The notes: generated by a model not told the origin, from the letters alone. A stretch of DNA of 64,000 nucleotides from Opisthocomus hoazin (GCF_030867145.1 NC_134428.1:6386001-6450000), one strand, 5' to 3'; shown: positions 53,301 to 64,000, numbered from the stretch's first letter. A program made the numbers and translations.

Positions 53301-54255
53301 GGTCTTTTAGGTGGCAATGTGTGTTGTATATTTTAGGTGGTAATGTGTGTCGTTTTGTGTTTTAGGTGGCAAAGTGAGTTGTTGGGTCTTTTAGGTGGCA
53401 ATGTGTGTTGTTGTATGTTTTAGAAGCAATGTGTGTTGTTGGGTCTTTTAGGTGGCAATGTGTGTTGTTCGGTCTTTTAGTTGGCAATGTGTGTTGTATG
53501 TTTTAGGTGGCCATGTGTGTTGTTGGCTCTTTTAGGTGGCGAAGTGTGTTGTTGGGCCTTATAGGTGGCAAAGTGTATTGTTGGGTCTTTTAGTTGGCAA
53601 TGTGTGTTCTTGGGTCTTTTAGGTGGAAATGTGTGTTGTATATTTTAGGTGGTAATGTGTGTCGTTGTGTGTTTTAGGTGGCAATGTGAGTTGTTTGGCC
53701 TTTTACGTGGCAATGTGTGTTGCTGTATGTTTTAGAGGCATTGTGTGTTGCTGGGTCTTGTAGATGGAAATGTTTGTTGTTGGGTCTTTTAGGTGGTAAT
53801 GTGTGTTGTATATTTTAGGTGGTAATGTGTGTCGTTTTGTGTTTTAGGTGGCAAAGTGAGTTGTTGGGTCTTTTAGGTGGCAATGTCTGTTGTTGTATGT
53901 TTTAGGTGGCAAAGTGAGTTGATGTGTCTTTTAGGTGGCAATGTGTGTTGTATGTTTTAGGTCGCAATGTGTGTTGTTGGGTCTTTTAAGTGGCAATGTG
54001 AGTTGTTGTATGTTTTAGGTTGCAATGTGTGTTGCTGACTCTTTTGGGTGGCAAAGTGTGTTGTATGATTTAGGTGGCAAAGTGAGTTCTTGGCTCTTTT
54101 AGGTGGCAATGTGTGTTGTTGTATGTTTTAGAAGCAATGTGTGTTGTTGGGTCTTTTAGGTGACAAAGTAAGTTGTAGGGTCCTTTAGGTGGCAATGTGA
54201 GTCATTGTATGTTTTACGTGGCAATGTGTGTTGTTGGGTCTTTTAGGTGGCCATC
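44302..54255 (+). repeat. G/T-rich satellite, ~29-bp unit, right block, with higher-order repeats
   Basis: Same unit and orientation as 31147-35762. Multi-unit blocks recur: about 44.66-45.47 kb and 46.47-47.28 kb match in unit order with an offset near 1.81 kb (for example GTCTTTTAGGTGGCAATATG at 45301 and 47111), with a further relative starting near 49.93 kb. A ~410-bp block near 51.98 kb recurs near 52.39 kb. The array ends at the copy B LTR. Confidence 0.93.
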
Positions 54256-54671
54256 AGTTTTGGTTTTGGCTGCCACTGGCAACAAAAGCGCCACGCGTCC
54301 ACCCCTCCCCCCACTGGTGTGCGGAGGAGAATAGAAAGAAAGAGGCAGAAAACTGGTGGGTCAGGATAAGGGCAGTTTAACAGAACAGCAAACAATGGGA
54401 ACAGGAACAACAACACCACAGATAAGGGGAATACACAGAAGAAACCTCACAACCCCACAGAGGCGTTCTCCCGGACAGGACTGGCGCCGCAGGCTGAAGA
54501 GCCACGAGTCAGTTCCCGCCGCGCCACCCCACCCACCAGAACCCAGCATGACGGCACATGGTATGTAATACCCTGCTCTGTTTGGCCAGGTGGGGTCAGC
54601 CCCCACCCCCCAGCTGTGCCCCTTCCTGGAGTCCGGTGAAAATTAACCCTGTCCTGGCCACACCCAGGACA
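54256..54671 (-). mobile_element. 3' LTR of copy B
   Basis: 416 bp. The outermost TG has become AG. It joins the satellite at GGTGGCCATC. A CRE-like site is altered to TGACGGCA. Confidence 0.85.
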
Positions 54672-55164
54672 TTATCCACCCCTTATTCCATACCATCTAC
54701 ATCATGCCCATGTCCCCCATTGTCCAGTTGATCACCACCACTTCTCCTGTCTCCAGATATCATTCCCTTAGTCTATGGATCATCACTCTAAAGTGTCCGT
54801 TGAGTTCATTTAATCCATGACTTTGGGCTCCATCTGTTGTAATGGTCTTCCGTGGCAGGAGAAGTGATGTGTGGTGATTGGCGGCCACTTGCTGCACCTG
54901 GAGCTCACGGCTGATGTATCTGGTGCAGCCCGTGCCCACAGTCTGCAGGAGATGTTGATATTGATGAAGTTGCTGGATGCCAGTTGTTGAAAACCAGGTC
55001 CAGTCCCATCATCGCTGTGCTCTGCTAGATTTTCATCAAAAAAGTCCGTCTTTCTTTAATCTGGACGATTCTTACTATGCCACTACTGGTACAAAATATA
55101 ACAATTTTAAAAGTGATAACAGACAGTGACAGGGTTATTTAACAATTAACTTTATACAATTTAT
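54672..55164 (-). other. 3' untranslated region of copy B
   Basis: Colinear with 12411-12903 of copy A with scattered substitutions; polypurine tract at the LTR edge. No coding frame. Confidence 0.7.
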
Positions 55165-55914
55165 TTATGGACTATTCTCGCCCAAAATCAAATCCCCATG
55201 AGGTACACATCGGACTTCCCCATCCTTCTGCATTACCCACCAGGTACACCCAGGTCCTTGAGCAAAACCAATCCCCCGGACGGGCTTGCCTTTGCCCGAG
55301 GCAGGATTAACCCAAACCGTCTTCCCTAACATGTTCCGCATGTGCACTACAGGGACTTTATCTCCTTCTACGGGGAGCTGAGGTTTTGACTGGGCAGGAC
55401 CAGCCCGGTTGGTGGACCCTCTGGTGTTAACCAACCAGGTGGCCTTTGCTAAATGAGTATCCCAGTTTTTGAAAGTCCCACCGCCCATTGCCCTCAAAGT
55501 GGTTTTTAGCAGCCCATTGTACCGCTCGATCTTTCCAGAGGCTGGTGCATGGTAGGGGATGTGATACACCCACTCGATACCATGTTCTCTGGCCCAGGTG
55601 TCTATGAGGCTGTTGCGAAAGTGAGTCCCGTTGTCCGACTCAATTCTTTCGGGAGTGCCATGTCACCACAGGACTTGTTTTTCCAGGCCCAGGATGGTAT
55701 TGCGGGCAGTGGCATGGGGCACAGAGTAGGTTTCCATCCATCCAGTGGTGGCCTTCAGCATTGTGAGCACATAGCACTTGCCTTGGCGGGTTTGTGGCAG
55801 TGTGATGTAGTCAATCTGCCAAGCTTCCCTGTATTTATATTTTAGCCATCGTCCTCCATACCACTGAGGCTTTACCCGCTTGGCTTGCTTGATTGCAGCA
55901 CGTCTCACATTCAT
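55165..55914 (-). pseudogene. pol (IN): Integrase of copy B, one stop
   Basis: Catalytic and C-terminal domains, colinear with 12904-13668. The first Asp (AWQIDYITLP) and LEKQVLW are followed by a TGA at about 55663-55665, then the frame continues through the Asp/Glu region (ASGKIERYNGLL) to GENSP. Its frame is offset by one base from the pol frame above, exactly as in copy A. Confidence 0.85.
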
Positions 55915-56974
55915 GGATAACCTGTGCGATGGTGTCCATGGTCAAGTCCACCCCTCCGTCACGAGCCCGTCGGTATGTCACGTCTCTTCCTTGGTGGCCT
56001 GAGGTGTCATGGGCCCACCGAGCTATAAAGAGTTCACCCTTATGTTGCCAGTCCAGATCCACCTGAGCCACTTCAATCTTAGCAGCCTGATCTACCTGCT
56101 GGTTGTTTTGATGTTCCTCAGTGGCCTGACTCCTAGGGACATGGGCGTCCACGTGACGGACTTTTACAGCCAACTGCTCCAGCCGGGCAGCAATATCTTG
56201 CCACAATGGGGCAGCCCAGATGGGTTTGCCTCTGCGCTGCCAGTTGTTCTTCTTCCATTGCTGCAGCCACCCCCACAAGGCATTGGCCACCATCCAAGAG
56301 TCGGTGTAAAGATAGAGCACTGGCCACTTCTCTCGACTGGCAATGTCTAAAGCCAGCTGGATGGCTTTCACCTCGGCAAACTGGCTGGACTCACCTTCTC
56401 CCTCGGCATTTTCCGCGACTTGTCGTGTAGGGCTCCATACAGCAGCCTTCCACCTCCGCTGCTTCCCCACAATGTGACAGGACCCATCCATGAACAGGGC
56501 ATACTGTTTCTTCTCTTCTGGCAGATGGTTATACAGTGGGGCCTCTTCAGCACGTGTCACCTCCTCCTCTGGCGATGCTCCAAAATCTTTGCCTTCTGGC
56601 CAGTCCATGATTACCTCCAGAATTCCTGGGCGACTGGGGTTTCCCATCTGGGCGCGCTGGGTGATCAGTGCAACCCACTTACTCCACGTAGCATCCGTGG
56701 CATGATGCGTAGAGGGGACGCTCTCTTTGAACATCCAGCCCAGGACCGGCAATCGTGGTGCTAGGAGGAGCTGTGCTTCAGTGCCAACCACTTCTGAAGC
56801 AGCTCGAACGCCTTCATATGCTGCCAGAATCTCTTTCTCAGTGGGAGTATAGCAGACCTCGAATCCTTTGCATCCCCGGCTCCAAAACCCCAGGGGTCGA
56901 GCTCGAGTCTCCCCTGGTGCTTTCTGCCAGAGACTCCAGGTTGGGTCATTCTCCCCGGCTGCGGTGTAGAGCAC
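55835..56974 (-). pseudogene. pol (RNase H): RNase H and integrase zinc finger of copy B
   Basis: 379 codons colinear with copy A: RNase H motifs FMDGSC, LYTDSWMVANAL and VRHVDAHVPRS are present, then HDTSGHQG and CETC. It ends 13 bases into the integrase frame overlap with the same terminal residues as copy A (SVVWRTMAKI). It is in frame with the upstream pol piece, from which it is separated by a TGA near 57056. Confidence 0.87.
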
Positions 56975-57055
56975 GTTTTTGACATCTTGCCCAGACCGGA
57001 CTGGACCAAGGGCAACTGCATGAACTATCTCCTGTTTAATTTGTTCAAATGCCTG

Positions 57056-58327
57056 TCATTGCTCAGGGCCCCATTCAAAATCATTCTTCTTCCGGGTCAC
57101 GTGGTACAGAGGACTTACAATCTGGCTGTAATTTGGGATGTGCATCCTCCAAAAACCCTCAACACCCAGAAAGGCCTGTGCTTCCTTTTTGCTGGTTGGT
57201 GGAGACATAGCTGCTATTTTGTTGATGACATCCATTGGGATTTGACGGCGCCCATCCTGCCATTTTATTCCCAAAAACTGGATCTCTTGCGCAGGTCCCT
57301 TGACTTTACTTCGCTTAATGGCGAAACCGGCTTTCAGAAGGATCTGAACTATTTTCTCCCCTTTCTCAAAAACTTCCTCCGCGGTGTCACCCCATACAAT
57401 GATGTCATCGATGTACTGCAGATGTTCTGGAGCTTCACCCTTTTCCAGTGCAGTCTGGATTAGTCCATGGCAAATGGTGGGACTGTGTTTCCACCCCTGG
57501 GGCAGTCGATTCCAGGTGTACTGGATGCCCCTCCAGGTGAAAGCAAACTGTGGCCTGCACTCTGCTGCCAAAGGGATGGAGAAGAATGCATTAGCGATGT
57601 CAATTCTAGCATACCACTTGGCTGCCTTTGACTCCAGCTGATATTGAAGTTCTAGCATCTCTGGCACGGAAGCACTCAGCGGTGGTATGACTTCATTCAG
57701 GTCACGGTAGTCTATTGTCAGTCTCCACTCTCCGGTAGATTTTCTCACTGGCCATATGGGACTATTAAAGGGTGAGCGAGTTTTGCTGATCACTCCTTGA
57801 CTCTCCAGCTGGCGGATCAGCTGATGAATGGGGAGAAGGGAGTCTCGGTTGGTACGATACTGTTGCCGGTGCACCGTTGTGGTCGCAATTGGCACCAGTT
57901 GTTCTTCAACCCTCAGCAACCCCACAACGGAAGGATCCTCCGAGAGACCAGGCAAAATGGACAGCTGTTTAATTTCTTCCGTCTCCACAGCAGCTATGCC
58001 AAAAGCCCACCGATACCCCTTTGGGTCCTTGAAATAGCCTCTCCTAAGATAGTCTGTCCCAAGGATGCACGGAGCCTCGGGGCCAGTTGCAATGGGGTGC
58101 TTCTGCCAGTCCTGCCCAGTGAGGCTCACTTCAGCCTCCAATACACTCAGCTCTTGGGACCCCCCTGTCACTCCTGAAATGCAAATGGACTCTGACCCTT
58201 TGAACTCTGATGGCATTAAAGTACACTGTGCACCAGTGTCCACTAGAGCTTGATACTCTTGTGGATCTGACGTGCCAGGCCACCGAATCCACACCGTCCA
58301 ATAAACGCGGTTGTCCCTTTCCTCCAC
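57056..58327 (-). pseudogene. pol: Protease and reverse transcriptase of copy B
   Basis: Protease LVDTGAQCTLM, RT motifs RLTIDYRDLN, LPQGWKHSPT and catalytic YIDD (LQYIDDIIVWG, where copy A has YVDD), then connection FWRMHIPNYSQ to EWGPEQ and a TGA. In frame with gag across a UAG at 58351-58349. GTG at 58327 is not a real start. Confidence 0.88.
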
Positions 58328-58348
58328 CTGGCTGGAGGCAGGGCCCCT

Positions 58349-60332
58349 CTAATCCTCGTCAGAGAAATTGCTGCTCACTTGCTGTAAAAATGACTTGGAG
58401 GTTCCCTCCAGAGGATTGGAATCAAGATGAGACTGTCTACCTGGTCTGGAGAGCTGGCTGCTGGAAACAGGAGTGGCATTTTTCCTAACAGAATCCCCTT
58501 TCGTGATTGTTTTACCTTGCAACTCACGCACTCGTGCCTCTAGACTTGAGGTGGGTTTTCCATCCCACTTCCTCATGTCCTCTCCGTGGTCACGCAGGTA
58601 GAACCACAGGGTGCCCTGGGGTGTATAGCCTCTGTATTCCCTCTCCTGAGCAGAGAAACGCCTGCCCCTAATAGCTGAGACACTGGCCCGTACAGGTGGG
58701 GAGTAGGACATATTCTTTTCTAGTCGCTTGACCAGTTTCTCCACGGCTGAGACAAGGGAGGAAGAGAGACTTTCCTCATATTGCCGGAGTCTGACAGCCA
58801 CCTCATCCACTGTTGGTGCCTCTTTGCCTTTCCAGTCTACTATTACCAGTGAGTTGGCATATGAGGATGGTGCGCTCTGCACAAACTTCCTCCACATGGA
58901 TTGTGAGCACTGGAGTTCATCTGGGTCTGTGGGTACCTGCTCATCGTCTGTGTCACAGTAAACCAGCTCCCGCACAGCTAATTCCCTCAAGTACTGAATA
59001 CCCCTTTCCATATTGGTCCACTTGCCAGGATAGCATACAAAATCGTCACTGAAGTGGTACCTCTCCCTCACACCTGACAGAAGTCTCCTCCAGAGGCTGA
59101 GGACTTGTTCCTTTCTCCCAATGGGCTTGTCAATGCCCCCATCCCTGGCCAGGGATCCCAGCTGCTTGGCTTCCTTGCCCTCTAACTCCAAGCTGCTGGC
59201 CCTGTTATCCCAGCACCGCAGCAGCCAGGTGACAATGTGCTCACCTGGGTGGTGGCTGAAATCTTTCCGCATGTCTGGCAGCTCGCTCAGGGACAGGGAC
59301 CGGGTGATGATCTCTAACTCTCCTGCGATGACCCTGGCTCATTGTCATCCCTCCCGGAGTGATCTGCTCTCTTTGCGTCTTTCTTTAGTTTTACAGGGGC
59401 GACTGCTACCGGCACAGGTTGGTCATTGGGCTAAGCCACGATGCCTGCAGCTGGAGCTGGGGCTGGAGCAGCTGCCGTGCCAGCCAGGGAAACCGAGGCA
59501 GACCCTGCAGCTGTGGCAGTGGCAGCCATGGTACCGGTCAGGGAGGCTGTGACTGTCTGCTGGGCTGGAGGGGCTGCAGGGCCGGCTGGGGTGCAGCATC
59601 AGTTGCAGCGCCTGCCTCTTCATTTCCCCCCCTTTCCCCTTTAAGGCACTGAACAGTGTTGAACATGGCTCGGTAGGTGTGGGCCAGACCCCAGCACATT
59701 GCGGTGATTTGTGTCTCTCTGGAGTTCCCAGGGTGGCAGCACACGTTTTGTAGATATTTTACTAGCTTGTCCGGATTCTGCACTTGTTCAGGGGTGAGTT
59801 TCAAAAGCACCGGGGGTGCCCACTGCCCTAGGTACTTGCCCATGCTGTCCCACACACCCAGCCACTCACAGCTATTCAGTCCTGGGGCAGGTCTCTGCAC
59901 GGTGTTCTTTACTTGTTTAACTCTCAACAAGACCCAAAACCCATTCAGGAGGCAGAACAATAGAATCACACTGGCCTGAGCATCCCATGGGTACTCAAAA
60001 TTCTCAAAAGCCGTTAGGACCAGCCTGAAGGAGAGAGGGGTGTGAAAGAGTGGGGGAAGGTATCCCCTCCAGTTTTCCCCACAGATTGGGTTTGATTATT
60101 AACAAATTCTAAGACATAGGATTGGAGGTACGGAAATGACCGCAGTGCCGCATGCAAATACAAGCCTAATTTCATGCACAGTGATGTTATCGTGTCATAA
60201 GTCAATATCATACAGTACAGCAAAATTATCATCCTGATCTTTTTCCCCAGCGATGATGAACAGCACGGCAGTGAATACATACTGCAAATAAGGATTGAAA
60301 TACCACAGCCATCTGATCAAATTCAGCAACAT
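58349..60332 (-). pseudogene. gag: Gag of copy B, frameshifted
   Basis: ATG at 60332. The hydrophobic N-terminus is recognisable (ILLYCMILTYDTITSLCMK), followed by LNSCEWLGVWDSMGKYLGQW (59969-59538 frame), a shortened Ala/Pro-rich linker, and the capsid-like end (59272-58349: WLLRCWDNRASSLELEGKE, QLGSLARDGGIDK). Small deletions near 59315-59330 and in the linker break the frame. The UAG and the eight-codon spacer to pol are retained. Confidence 0.82.
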
Positions 60333-60439
60333 TTTTTACCGGCGACTATTTAACTAACACAATAAATACGTATAAAAAAAATTAACAAAATCTAAGAAAG
60401 CTGTTTTAACACCCGCTGCTCAGCCCTGCCGTTATCCCC

Positions 60440-60458
60440 GCCCCACGCTTGGGCGCCA
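60440..60458 (-). other. Primer binding site of copy B
   Basis: Minus strand TGGCGCCCAAGCGTGGGGC, identical to copy A including the extra G relative to the usual tRNA-Lys1,2 site; the spacer to the LTR is seven bases. Confidence 0.72.
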
Positions 60459-60465
60459 GATTTAA

Positions 60466-60873
60466 TGTTATGGTTTGGCTGCGGCCGGCAACAAAAGCGC
60501 CACGTGGCCGCACCTCCCCCCGCCGGGGTGTGGAGGAGAATGGAAAGAAACAGGCAGAAAATTGGTGGGTCGGGATAAGGGCAGTTTAACAGAACAGCAA
60601 ACAAAGGGAACAGGAACAACAATGATATAGATAAGGAGAAAACACAACACAAACCGCACGACCTACAGATCCGCTCTCCAGAACCGCTGCCACTGCACGC
60701 TCCCGAGCCGCGAGTGAGTTCCCGCTGCTGCACTGCCCCCCACCGGAACCCAGCATGGCGGCACATGGTATGGAATACCCTGCTCTGTTTGGCCAGGTGG
60801 GGTCAGCCCGCCTGGCTGTGCCCCATCCTTGATTCCAGTGATAATTAACCATTTCCTGGACGAACCCAGGACA
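60466..60873 (-). mobile_element. 5' LTR of copy B
   Basis: 408 bp, TGTTATGGTTTGG to CCCAGGACA. It lacks part of the C-rich stretch present in the other LTRs (near 60808). Diverged from the 3' LTR at well over twenty positions by eye. Confidence 0.85.
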
Positions 60874-61772
60874 GGACTGAACACCTGGTTTGTGCAGGTT
60901 GTGATGATGTCACAGAGGGCTGAGCCGCTGATCGGACAGGAACAGGTGCTGTATTGAAGAGCTGCTTGTGATGTCACTGGTGCCTCAGGAGCTGTTCAGG
61001 TAGGAATGGACACCTGGTTTGAGCTTGTCCTGATAATATCATTAGTTGCTGAGCCAGTAATAGTGCAGAGGCAGGAGCTGCTGGCTTGTAGAACTGCTCG
61101 TGATGTCACTGGTGGCTCAGGAGTTGTTCAGGTAGGAATGGACACCCAGCTCGTGCAGGTGCTGGTGATACCATAGGTGGCTGAGCCAGTGATATGGAGG
61201 GAAGCAGACATTTATTGCAAAGCTGCCGTTCATGTCAGTTGTGGCTCAGGAGCTTTTGAGGTAGGAATGGAGACCTTGCTTGTGAAGTTGCTGGTGATGT
61301 CACAGGGGTGTGAGCAGGTGACCGGGCAGGAGCATGAGCTGCTTGTGATGTCACTGGTGTCTCAGGAGCTGTTCAGGTAGGAATGAACACCTGGCTTGTG
61401 CAGGTTGTGGTGATGTCACAGAGGGCTGAGCTGCTGATCAGGCAGGAGCAGTTGCTGTATAGTACAGTTGCTTTTGATATCAGTGGTTGTTCAAGAGGTT
61501 GTTGAGGTAGGAATGGAGACCTGGTTTGTGCAGGTGCTGTTGATCTGAGAGGGGGCTTAAAAGTGGACAGGGCAGGAGCAGGAGCTGTGTTGTAGAGCTG
61601 GTTGTGAGGTCAGTGGTACCTGAGAAGCTGTTGAGGTAGGAATGGACACTGCTCTTCTGCAGGTGCTGGTGATGTCACAGGGGCTGAGTAGGTTACCATG
61701 CAGGAGCATAAGCTGGCTTGTAGAGCTGCTTGTGATGTCACTGGTGGCTCAGGAGCTGTTCAGGTAGTAATG
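60874..61772 (+). repeat. ~130-bp minisatellite, about seven units
   Basis: Unit starts (CACCTGGTTTGTGCAGG or variants) recur at 60882, 61011, 61143 and about 61271, spacing 128-132 bp. Each unit includes GATGTCACAG, GGCTGAGC, GGCAGGAGCAGGAGCTG, TGTGATGTCACTGGTG and TTCAGGTAGGAATGGA. The ERV-F LTR is inserted in the last unit after AGGTAGTAATG. The reverse complement occurs at 9495-9766. Confidence 0.85.
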
Positions 61773-62194
61773 TGTGGAATTTCTGGAAGAACAGGACATA
61801 TTTTGAGCAGCACAGACACTCTTATGGAGTTGATCTCTTTGTAGCAGCACAGGCTTCAAGCAGCACAGACCTTAAGGCCTCTCTCTGGCGGGCTGCGGGA
61901 AAACAGACGTTTCCCAGGCCAGCTGTTGGAAAACAGTCATTTCTCAGGCCAGCTGCGGGTGAACAGTCATTCTATGAATAATGACCAATCATAGTTTGAG
62001 TACTGCTTATGTAACCTGGGTGTTTTATTGATAGATATTTTATGTATAGTGACCAATCATAACTGAGTGCTGTATATAGTGTTTATGTATAGTGATTAAT
62101 TATAATCGAGTGCTGTCTATATAATCGAGATTCTTTGCTAATGAAGTGGACTGTTATGGATCATATTGGTCGAGTCGTAGATCCTGCCGCAACA
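61773..62194 (+). mobile_element. 5' LTR of ERV-F
   Basis: 422 bp, TGTGGAATTTCTGG to CTGCCGCAACA. It contains three diverged copies of a ~30-bp unit (GCGGGAAAACAGACGTTTC, TTGGAAAACAGTCATTTC, GCGGGTGAACAGTCATTC; about 61895-61972) and TATATA motifs near 62075 and 62117. Confidence 0.82.
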
Positions 62195-62196
62195 AA

Positions 62197-62214
62197 TGGC
62201 GCCCGAACAGGGAC
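62197..62214 (+). other. Primer binding site, tRNA-Lys3
   Basis: TGGCGCCCGAACAGGGAC, a perfect tRNA-Lys3 site, two bases after the LTR. Confidence 0.92.
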
Positions 62215-62388
62215 CCTCAGATCGGCACTAGCATCTACGGGTGATTTTTCCAGGAAGACCGAAGTCTGAGGGAGTGGACGCCGGCCGAAGGGGAGTGCTG
62301 CCCCGGCACTCGGGAGTCACTAGCGCAAAGTCGGGAAAAGAAATCCCGGAAATCCTGCCCTCATCAAGCAGGCAGCCGGGGAGGAGAT

Positions 62389-63615
62389 GGGGTCCACACT
62401 GACAAAGGAAGAGTCAGCAGTGGTTAAGCTCCTCCAACACATCATCTCCGTGAGAGGGTTACAATATGACTCGGCTACCTTGTAGTCTCTGTTGCTGTGG
62501 CACGGAGAAAGGACTTAATCCCCTCAGTTAATGCTGCCTTTGAAGTTCAGACATAGGCAGATATGGGAACAAAACTGCGGGAAGAAATTAGGATGGGATC
62601 CAAGGAAGCAAGAAAATTCACCACTCTGTGGAGGTTGAACTATGCTCTTTAAAAGCTATAAGAGCAGAGAGGAGAGTTGCTGCCTCTGCTTTCGCTGCGT
62701 TAACACCCGTAGGGAGGGTCCTGCTCGGCGACTAGTTTGCCGTTCGCGGGTCCCAGCACCCTCCCACCGCCTGTGAAAGCAGGAGGCGGTCGGAGTCATC
62801 GGCCCGTGGAGGCAGGGGAACCTGCGGTCCAGGAGAAGGAGGAAGCGCGGGGCGACCCGCTGGTGCAGGAGTTTCCACCCCCACCGCCAGAATCGCTGCC
62901 ACCACCACCGCACCGCGGAGAGGAGTGCACTGAGGCACAGCTGCCCGCAGACCGGCCGCGCGCCGCCTCTGCCCCTTCTGATCATCCCACATCCCCGAAT
63001 CCTGTACCGCGGTCTCCTCCACTTCCTCCGCCTACGCCACCATCTCCCAGGACTCCAGTGACTCGTTGCACAGACGAGAAGGCTGCCGCCCGAGAATTGT
63101 GGGAGGACCAACTCAGAGAGCTGATAACTAAGTTAGAGAGAGTGCAGACACACCTGGACCAGTCTCCTAGGAAGGTTACAGACATTTCGCTGCCGGAGCC
63201 ACCAGTCCCTAACCCATATAACCCGTTTTCTCTTCCAGCCCCACCTTGCGCCGTGCCGTGGGATGGGGGAGTTGGGAACCGGGGCGGGGTTGGGGGTACG
63301 GTTGAGAGGGATAGCTACAGTGATGGCAGCTGCAGCTGGGGTGGCAGTGCGACCATTGGTCGAAAAACAGAAAAGGAAAAAACAGGACAGGAGTTGTTTT
63401 AATTGTGGAAAAACTTTTGTCACTTTTGGAAGGAATGTGGAGTCAAAGGACCAGTTAGCCAGGGGGGAAGAAAGTGGTGTGTGAACTGTAAGCGGTATAA
63501 CCACAATACCAGTGAATGCAGAAAATCAGGAAACAAGATCAGTTGTTCGACTTGGATGTGTGGCAGAGAATTGGGGACTCTTTACATGCAGGTCGGCAAC
63601 AAAGAGGAGCGATAA
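62389..63615 (+). pseudogene. gag: Gag of ERV-F, multiply broken
   Basis: ATG 62389 opens a matrix-like frame (MGSTLTKEESAVVKLLQH) with a candidate myristoylation Gly2, stopped by TAG at 62485-62487. A second frame at about 62737-63402 is proline-rich (PPPPPESLPPPP, PPLPPPTPPSPRTP), typical of the region between matrix and capsid. Nucleocapsid sequence follows almost at once, so most of the capsid appears to be missing. The first knuckle (CFNCGK at about 63388) is frameshifted before its His; the second, CVNCKRYNHNTSEC (63478-63519), is a complete CX2CX4HX4C. Confidence 0.72.
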
Positions 63616-64000
63616 TTAGCTCCTGTTTTTCGAGCTGTTGTTAGCCTGACTCAGAAGTAACGTAGTGCCTGCAGACTCACCACGTGTTTTTGGCGTTTTA
63701 ACTTGGAAGGAGTCAGGAGAATTACCTTTTAAACATACTTCAAGGGGTGATGTGAATGCGAGTCGAGTATTAACAACTTGGCGTTTGGTTTATGAAGCGT
63801 TAAAAGATGTGTGAGCAGAGAAAAAGGTAGCCAGCGCCATTCAGAAAAGTCCTTTTGTTGCAAATGTACCACCTGAAGAAAGCCGTGATCAGGGGCTGGG
63901 TCCAACAGGCCCTGAACAGGAATCGGGTCTGCCCCCCCGGCTCGCTGGAGGATGGGACAGTCACCTAGAAAGGAGCAAAAGCTCCATCAAAAGATTTTAC
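63616..64000 (+). other. ERV-F sequence beyond nucleocapsid, no clear domain
   Basis: A partly open frame (RVFGVLTWKESGELPFK, VNASRVLTTWRLVYEALKD) interrupted by TGA near 63809, then a Gly/Pro-rich stretch. It may be displaced gag or the dUTPase/protease lead-in; I see no protease DTG motif or dUTPase motif before the edge. Confidence 0.3.

Larger units (their letters stand above)
54256..60873 (-). mobile_element. ERVL-type provirus, copy B, older
   Basis: Same organisation as copy A (minus strand; LTR-gag-pol-LTR; no env). LTRs at 54256-54671 (3') and 60466-60873 (5') differ from each other at many positions, far more than the internal region differs from copy A. No target duplication: CCATC precedes and GGACT follows. 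The left flank is the 29-bp satellite and the right flank the 130-bp minisatellite. Confidence 0.88.
61773..64000 (+). mobile_element. ERVK-like provirus, 5' part (ERV-F)
   Basis: 5' LTR, tRNA-Lys3 primer site, leader, gag with broken frames and a CCHC zinc knuckle; it runs off the right edge. Same family as ERV-G at the left edge, opposite orientation. Confidence 0.82.

Noticed and set aside
31147..54255. Dozens of open frames of 60-110 codons on both strands with repeating peptides
   Set aside because: They follow the satellite unit; 29 bp is not a multiple of three, so all frames cycle through the same peptide set. No start context, no non-repetitive sequence.
62656..63111. Minus-strand frame opposite the proline-rich gag segment
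   Set aside because: Antisense of the GC-rich Pro codons; the plus strand carries recognisable gag order (matrix, Pro-rich, zinc knuckles).
1..64000. tRNA genes
   Set aside because: The only tRNA-like strings are the retroviral primer sites; no cloverleaf-length sequence or A/B box pair was seen.

Overview
The window looks like repeat-dense, gene-poor chromosomal DNA from a bird. The evidence is a minus-strand CR1 LINE with the familiar avian CR1 3' end, the C-terminus of an olfactory receptor of the avian family-14 type, an acrosin-like exon pair beside RABL2-like exons (an ACR/RABL2 neighbourhood also known in mammals), and several kinds of avian-type endogenous retrovirus (ERV). Nothing points to a bacterium, plasmid or free virus. 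The density of nested ERVs plus about 14.6 kb of satellite would suit a W chromosome, or a subtelomeric or pericentromeric block; that placement is inference.

Layout. 1-551: end of a minus-strand ERVK-like provirus whose LTR abuts, and probably interrupts, an olfactory receptor (552-693). 2001-2963: acrosin-like pseudogene (+). 3993-4927: last three exons of a RABL2-like gene (-). 4975-6690: LTR-like DNA, then CR1. 9495-11660: two minisatellite families and a solo LTR (9767-10220). 11993-18626: a young ERVL-type provirus (copy A, minus strand) with 5-bp target duplications and LTRs that differ at one site; it sits inside the 3' end of an older gamma-type ERV (ERV-C, 18627-22090). 22091-23911: unidentified exon-like blocks. 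23912-30390: a second decayed gamma-type ERV (ERV-D, minus). 30393-31146: GC-rich stretch.

31147-54255 is a G/T-rich satellite with a unit of about 29 bp. It is split at 35758-44306 by a complete plus-strand provirus (ERV-E) with two 0.75-kb LTRs, a tRNA-Ser-type primer site, gag, pol, env and a textbook -1 frameshift signal. 54256-60873 is a second, older ERVL-type copy (copy B, minus). 60874-61772 holds about seven units of a ~130-bp minisatellite, which also occurs inverted at 9495-9766. 61773-64000 is the start of a plus-strand ERVK-like provirus, the same broad family as at the left edge.

No host gene in the window is demonstrably intact. The most informative signals are in the proviruses. 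The ERVL-type copies A and B share two gene-expression oddities, an in-frame UAG between gag and pol and a frame change just after the integrase zinc finger. ERV-E instead keeps an A AAA AAC slippery site with a downstream hairpin. All calls come from reading translations and repeats by eye; no database search was run.
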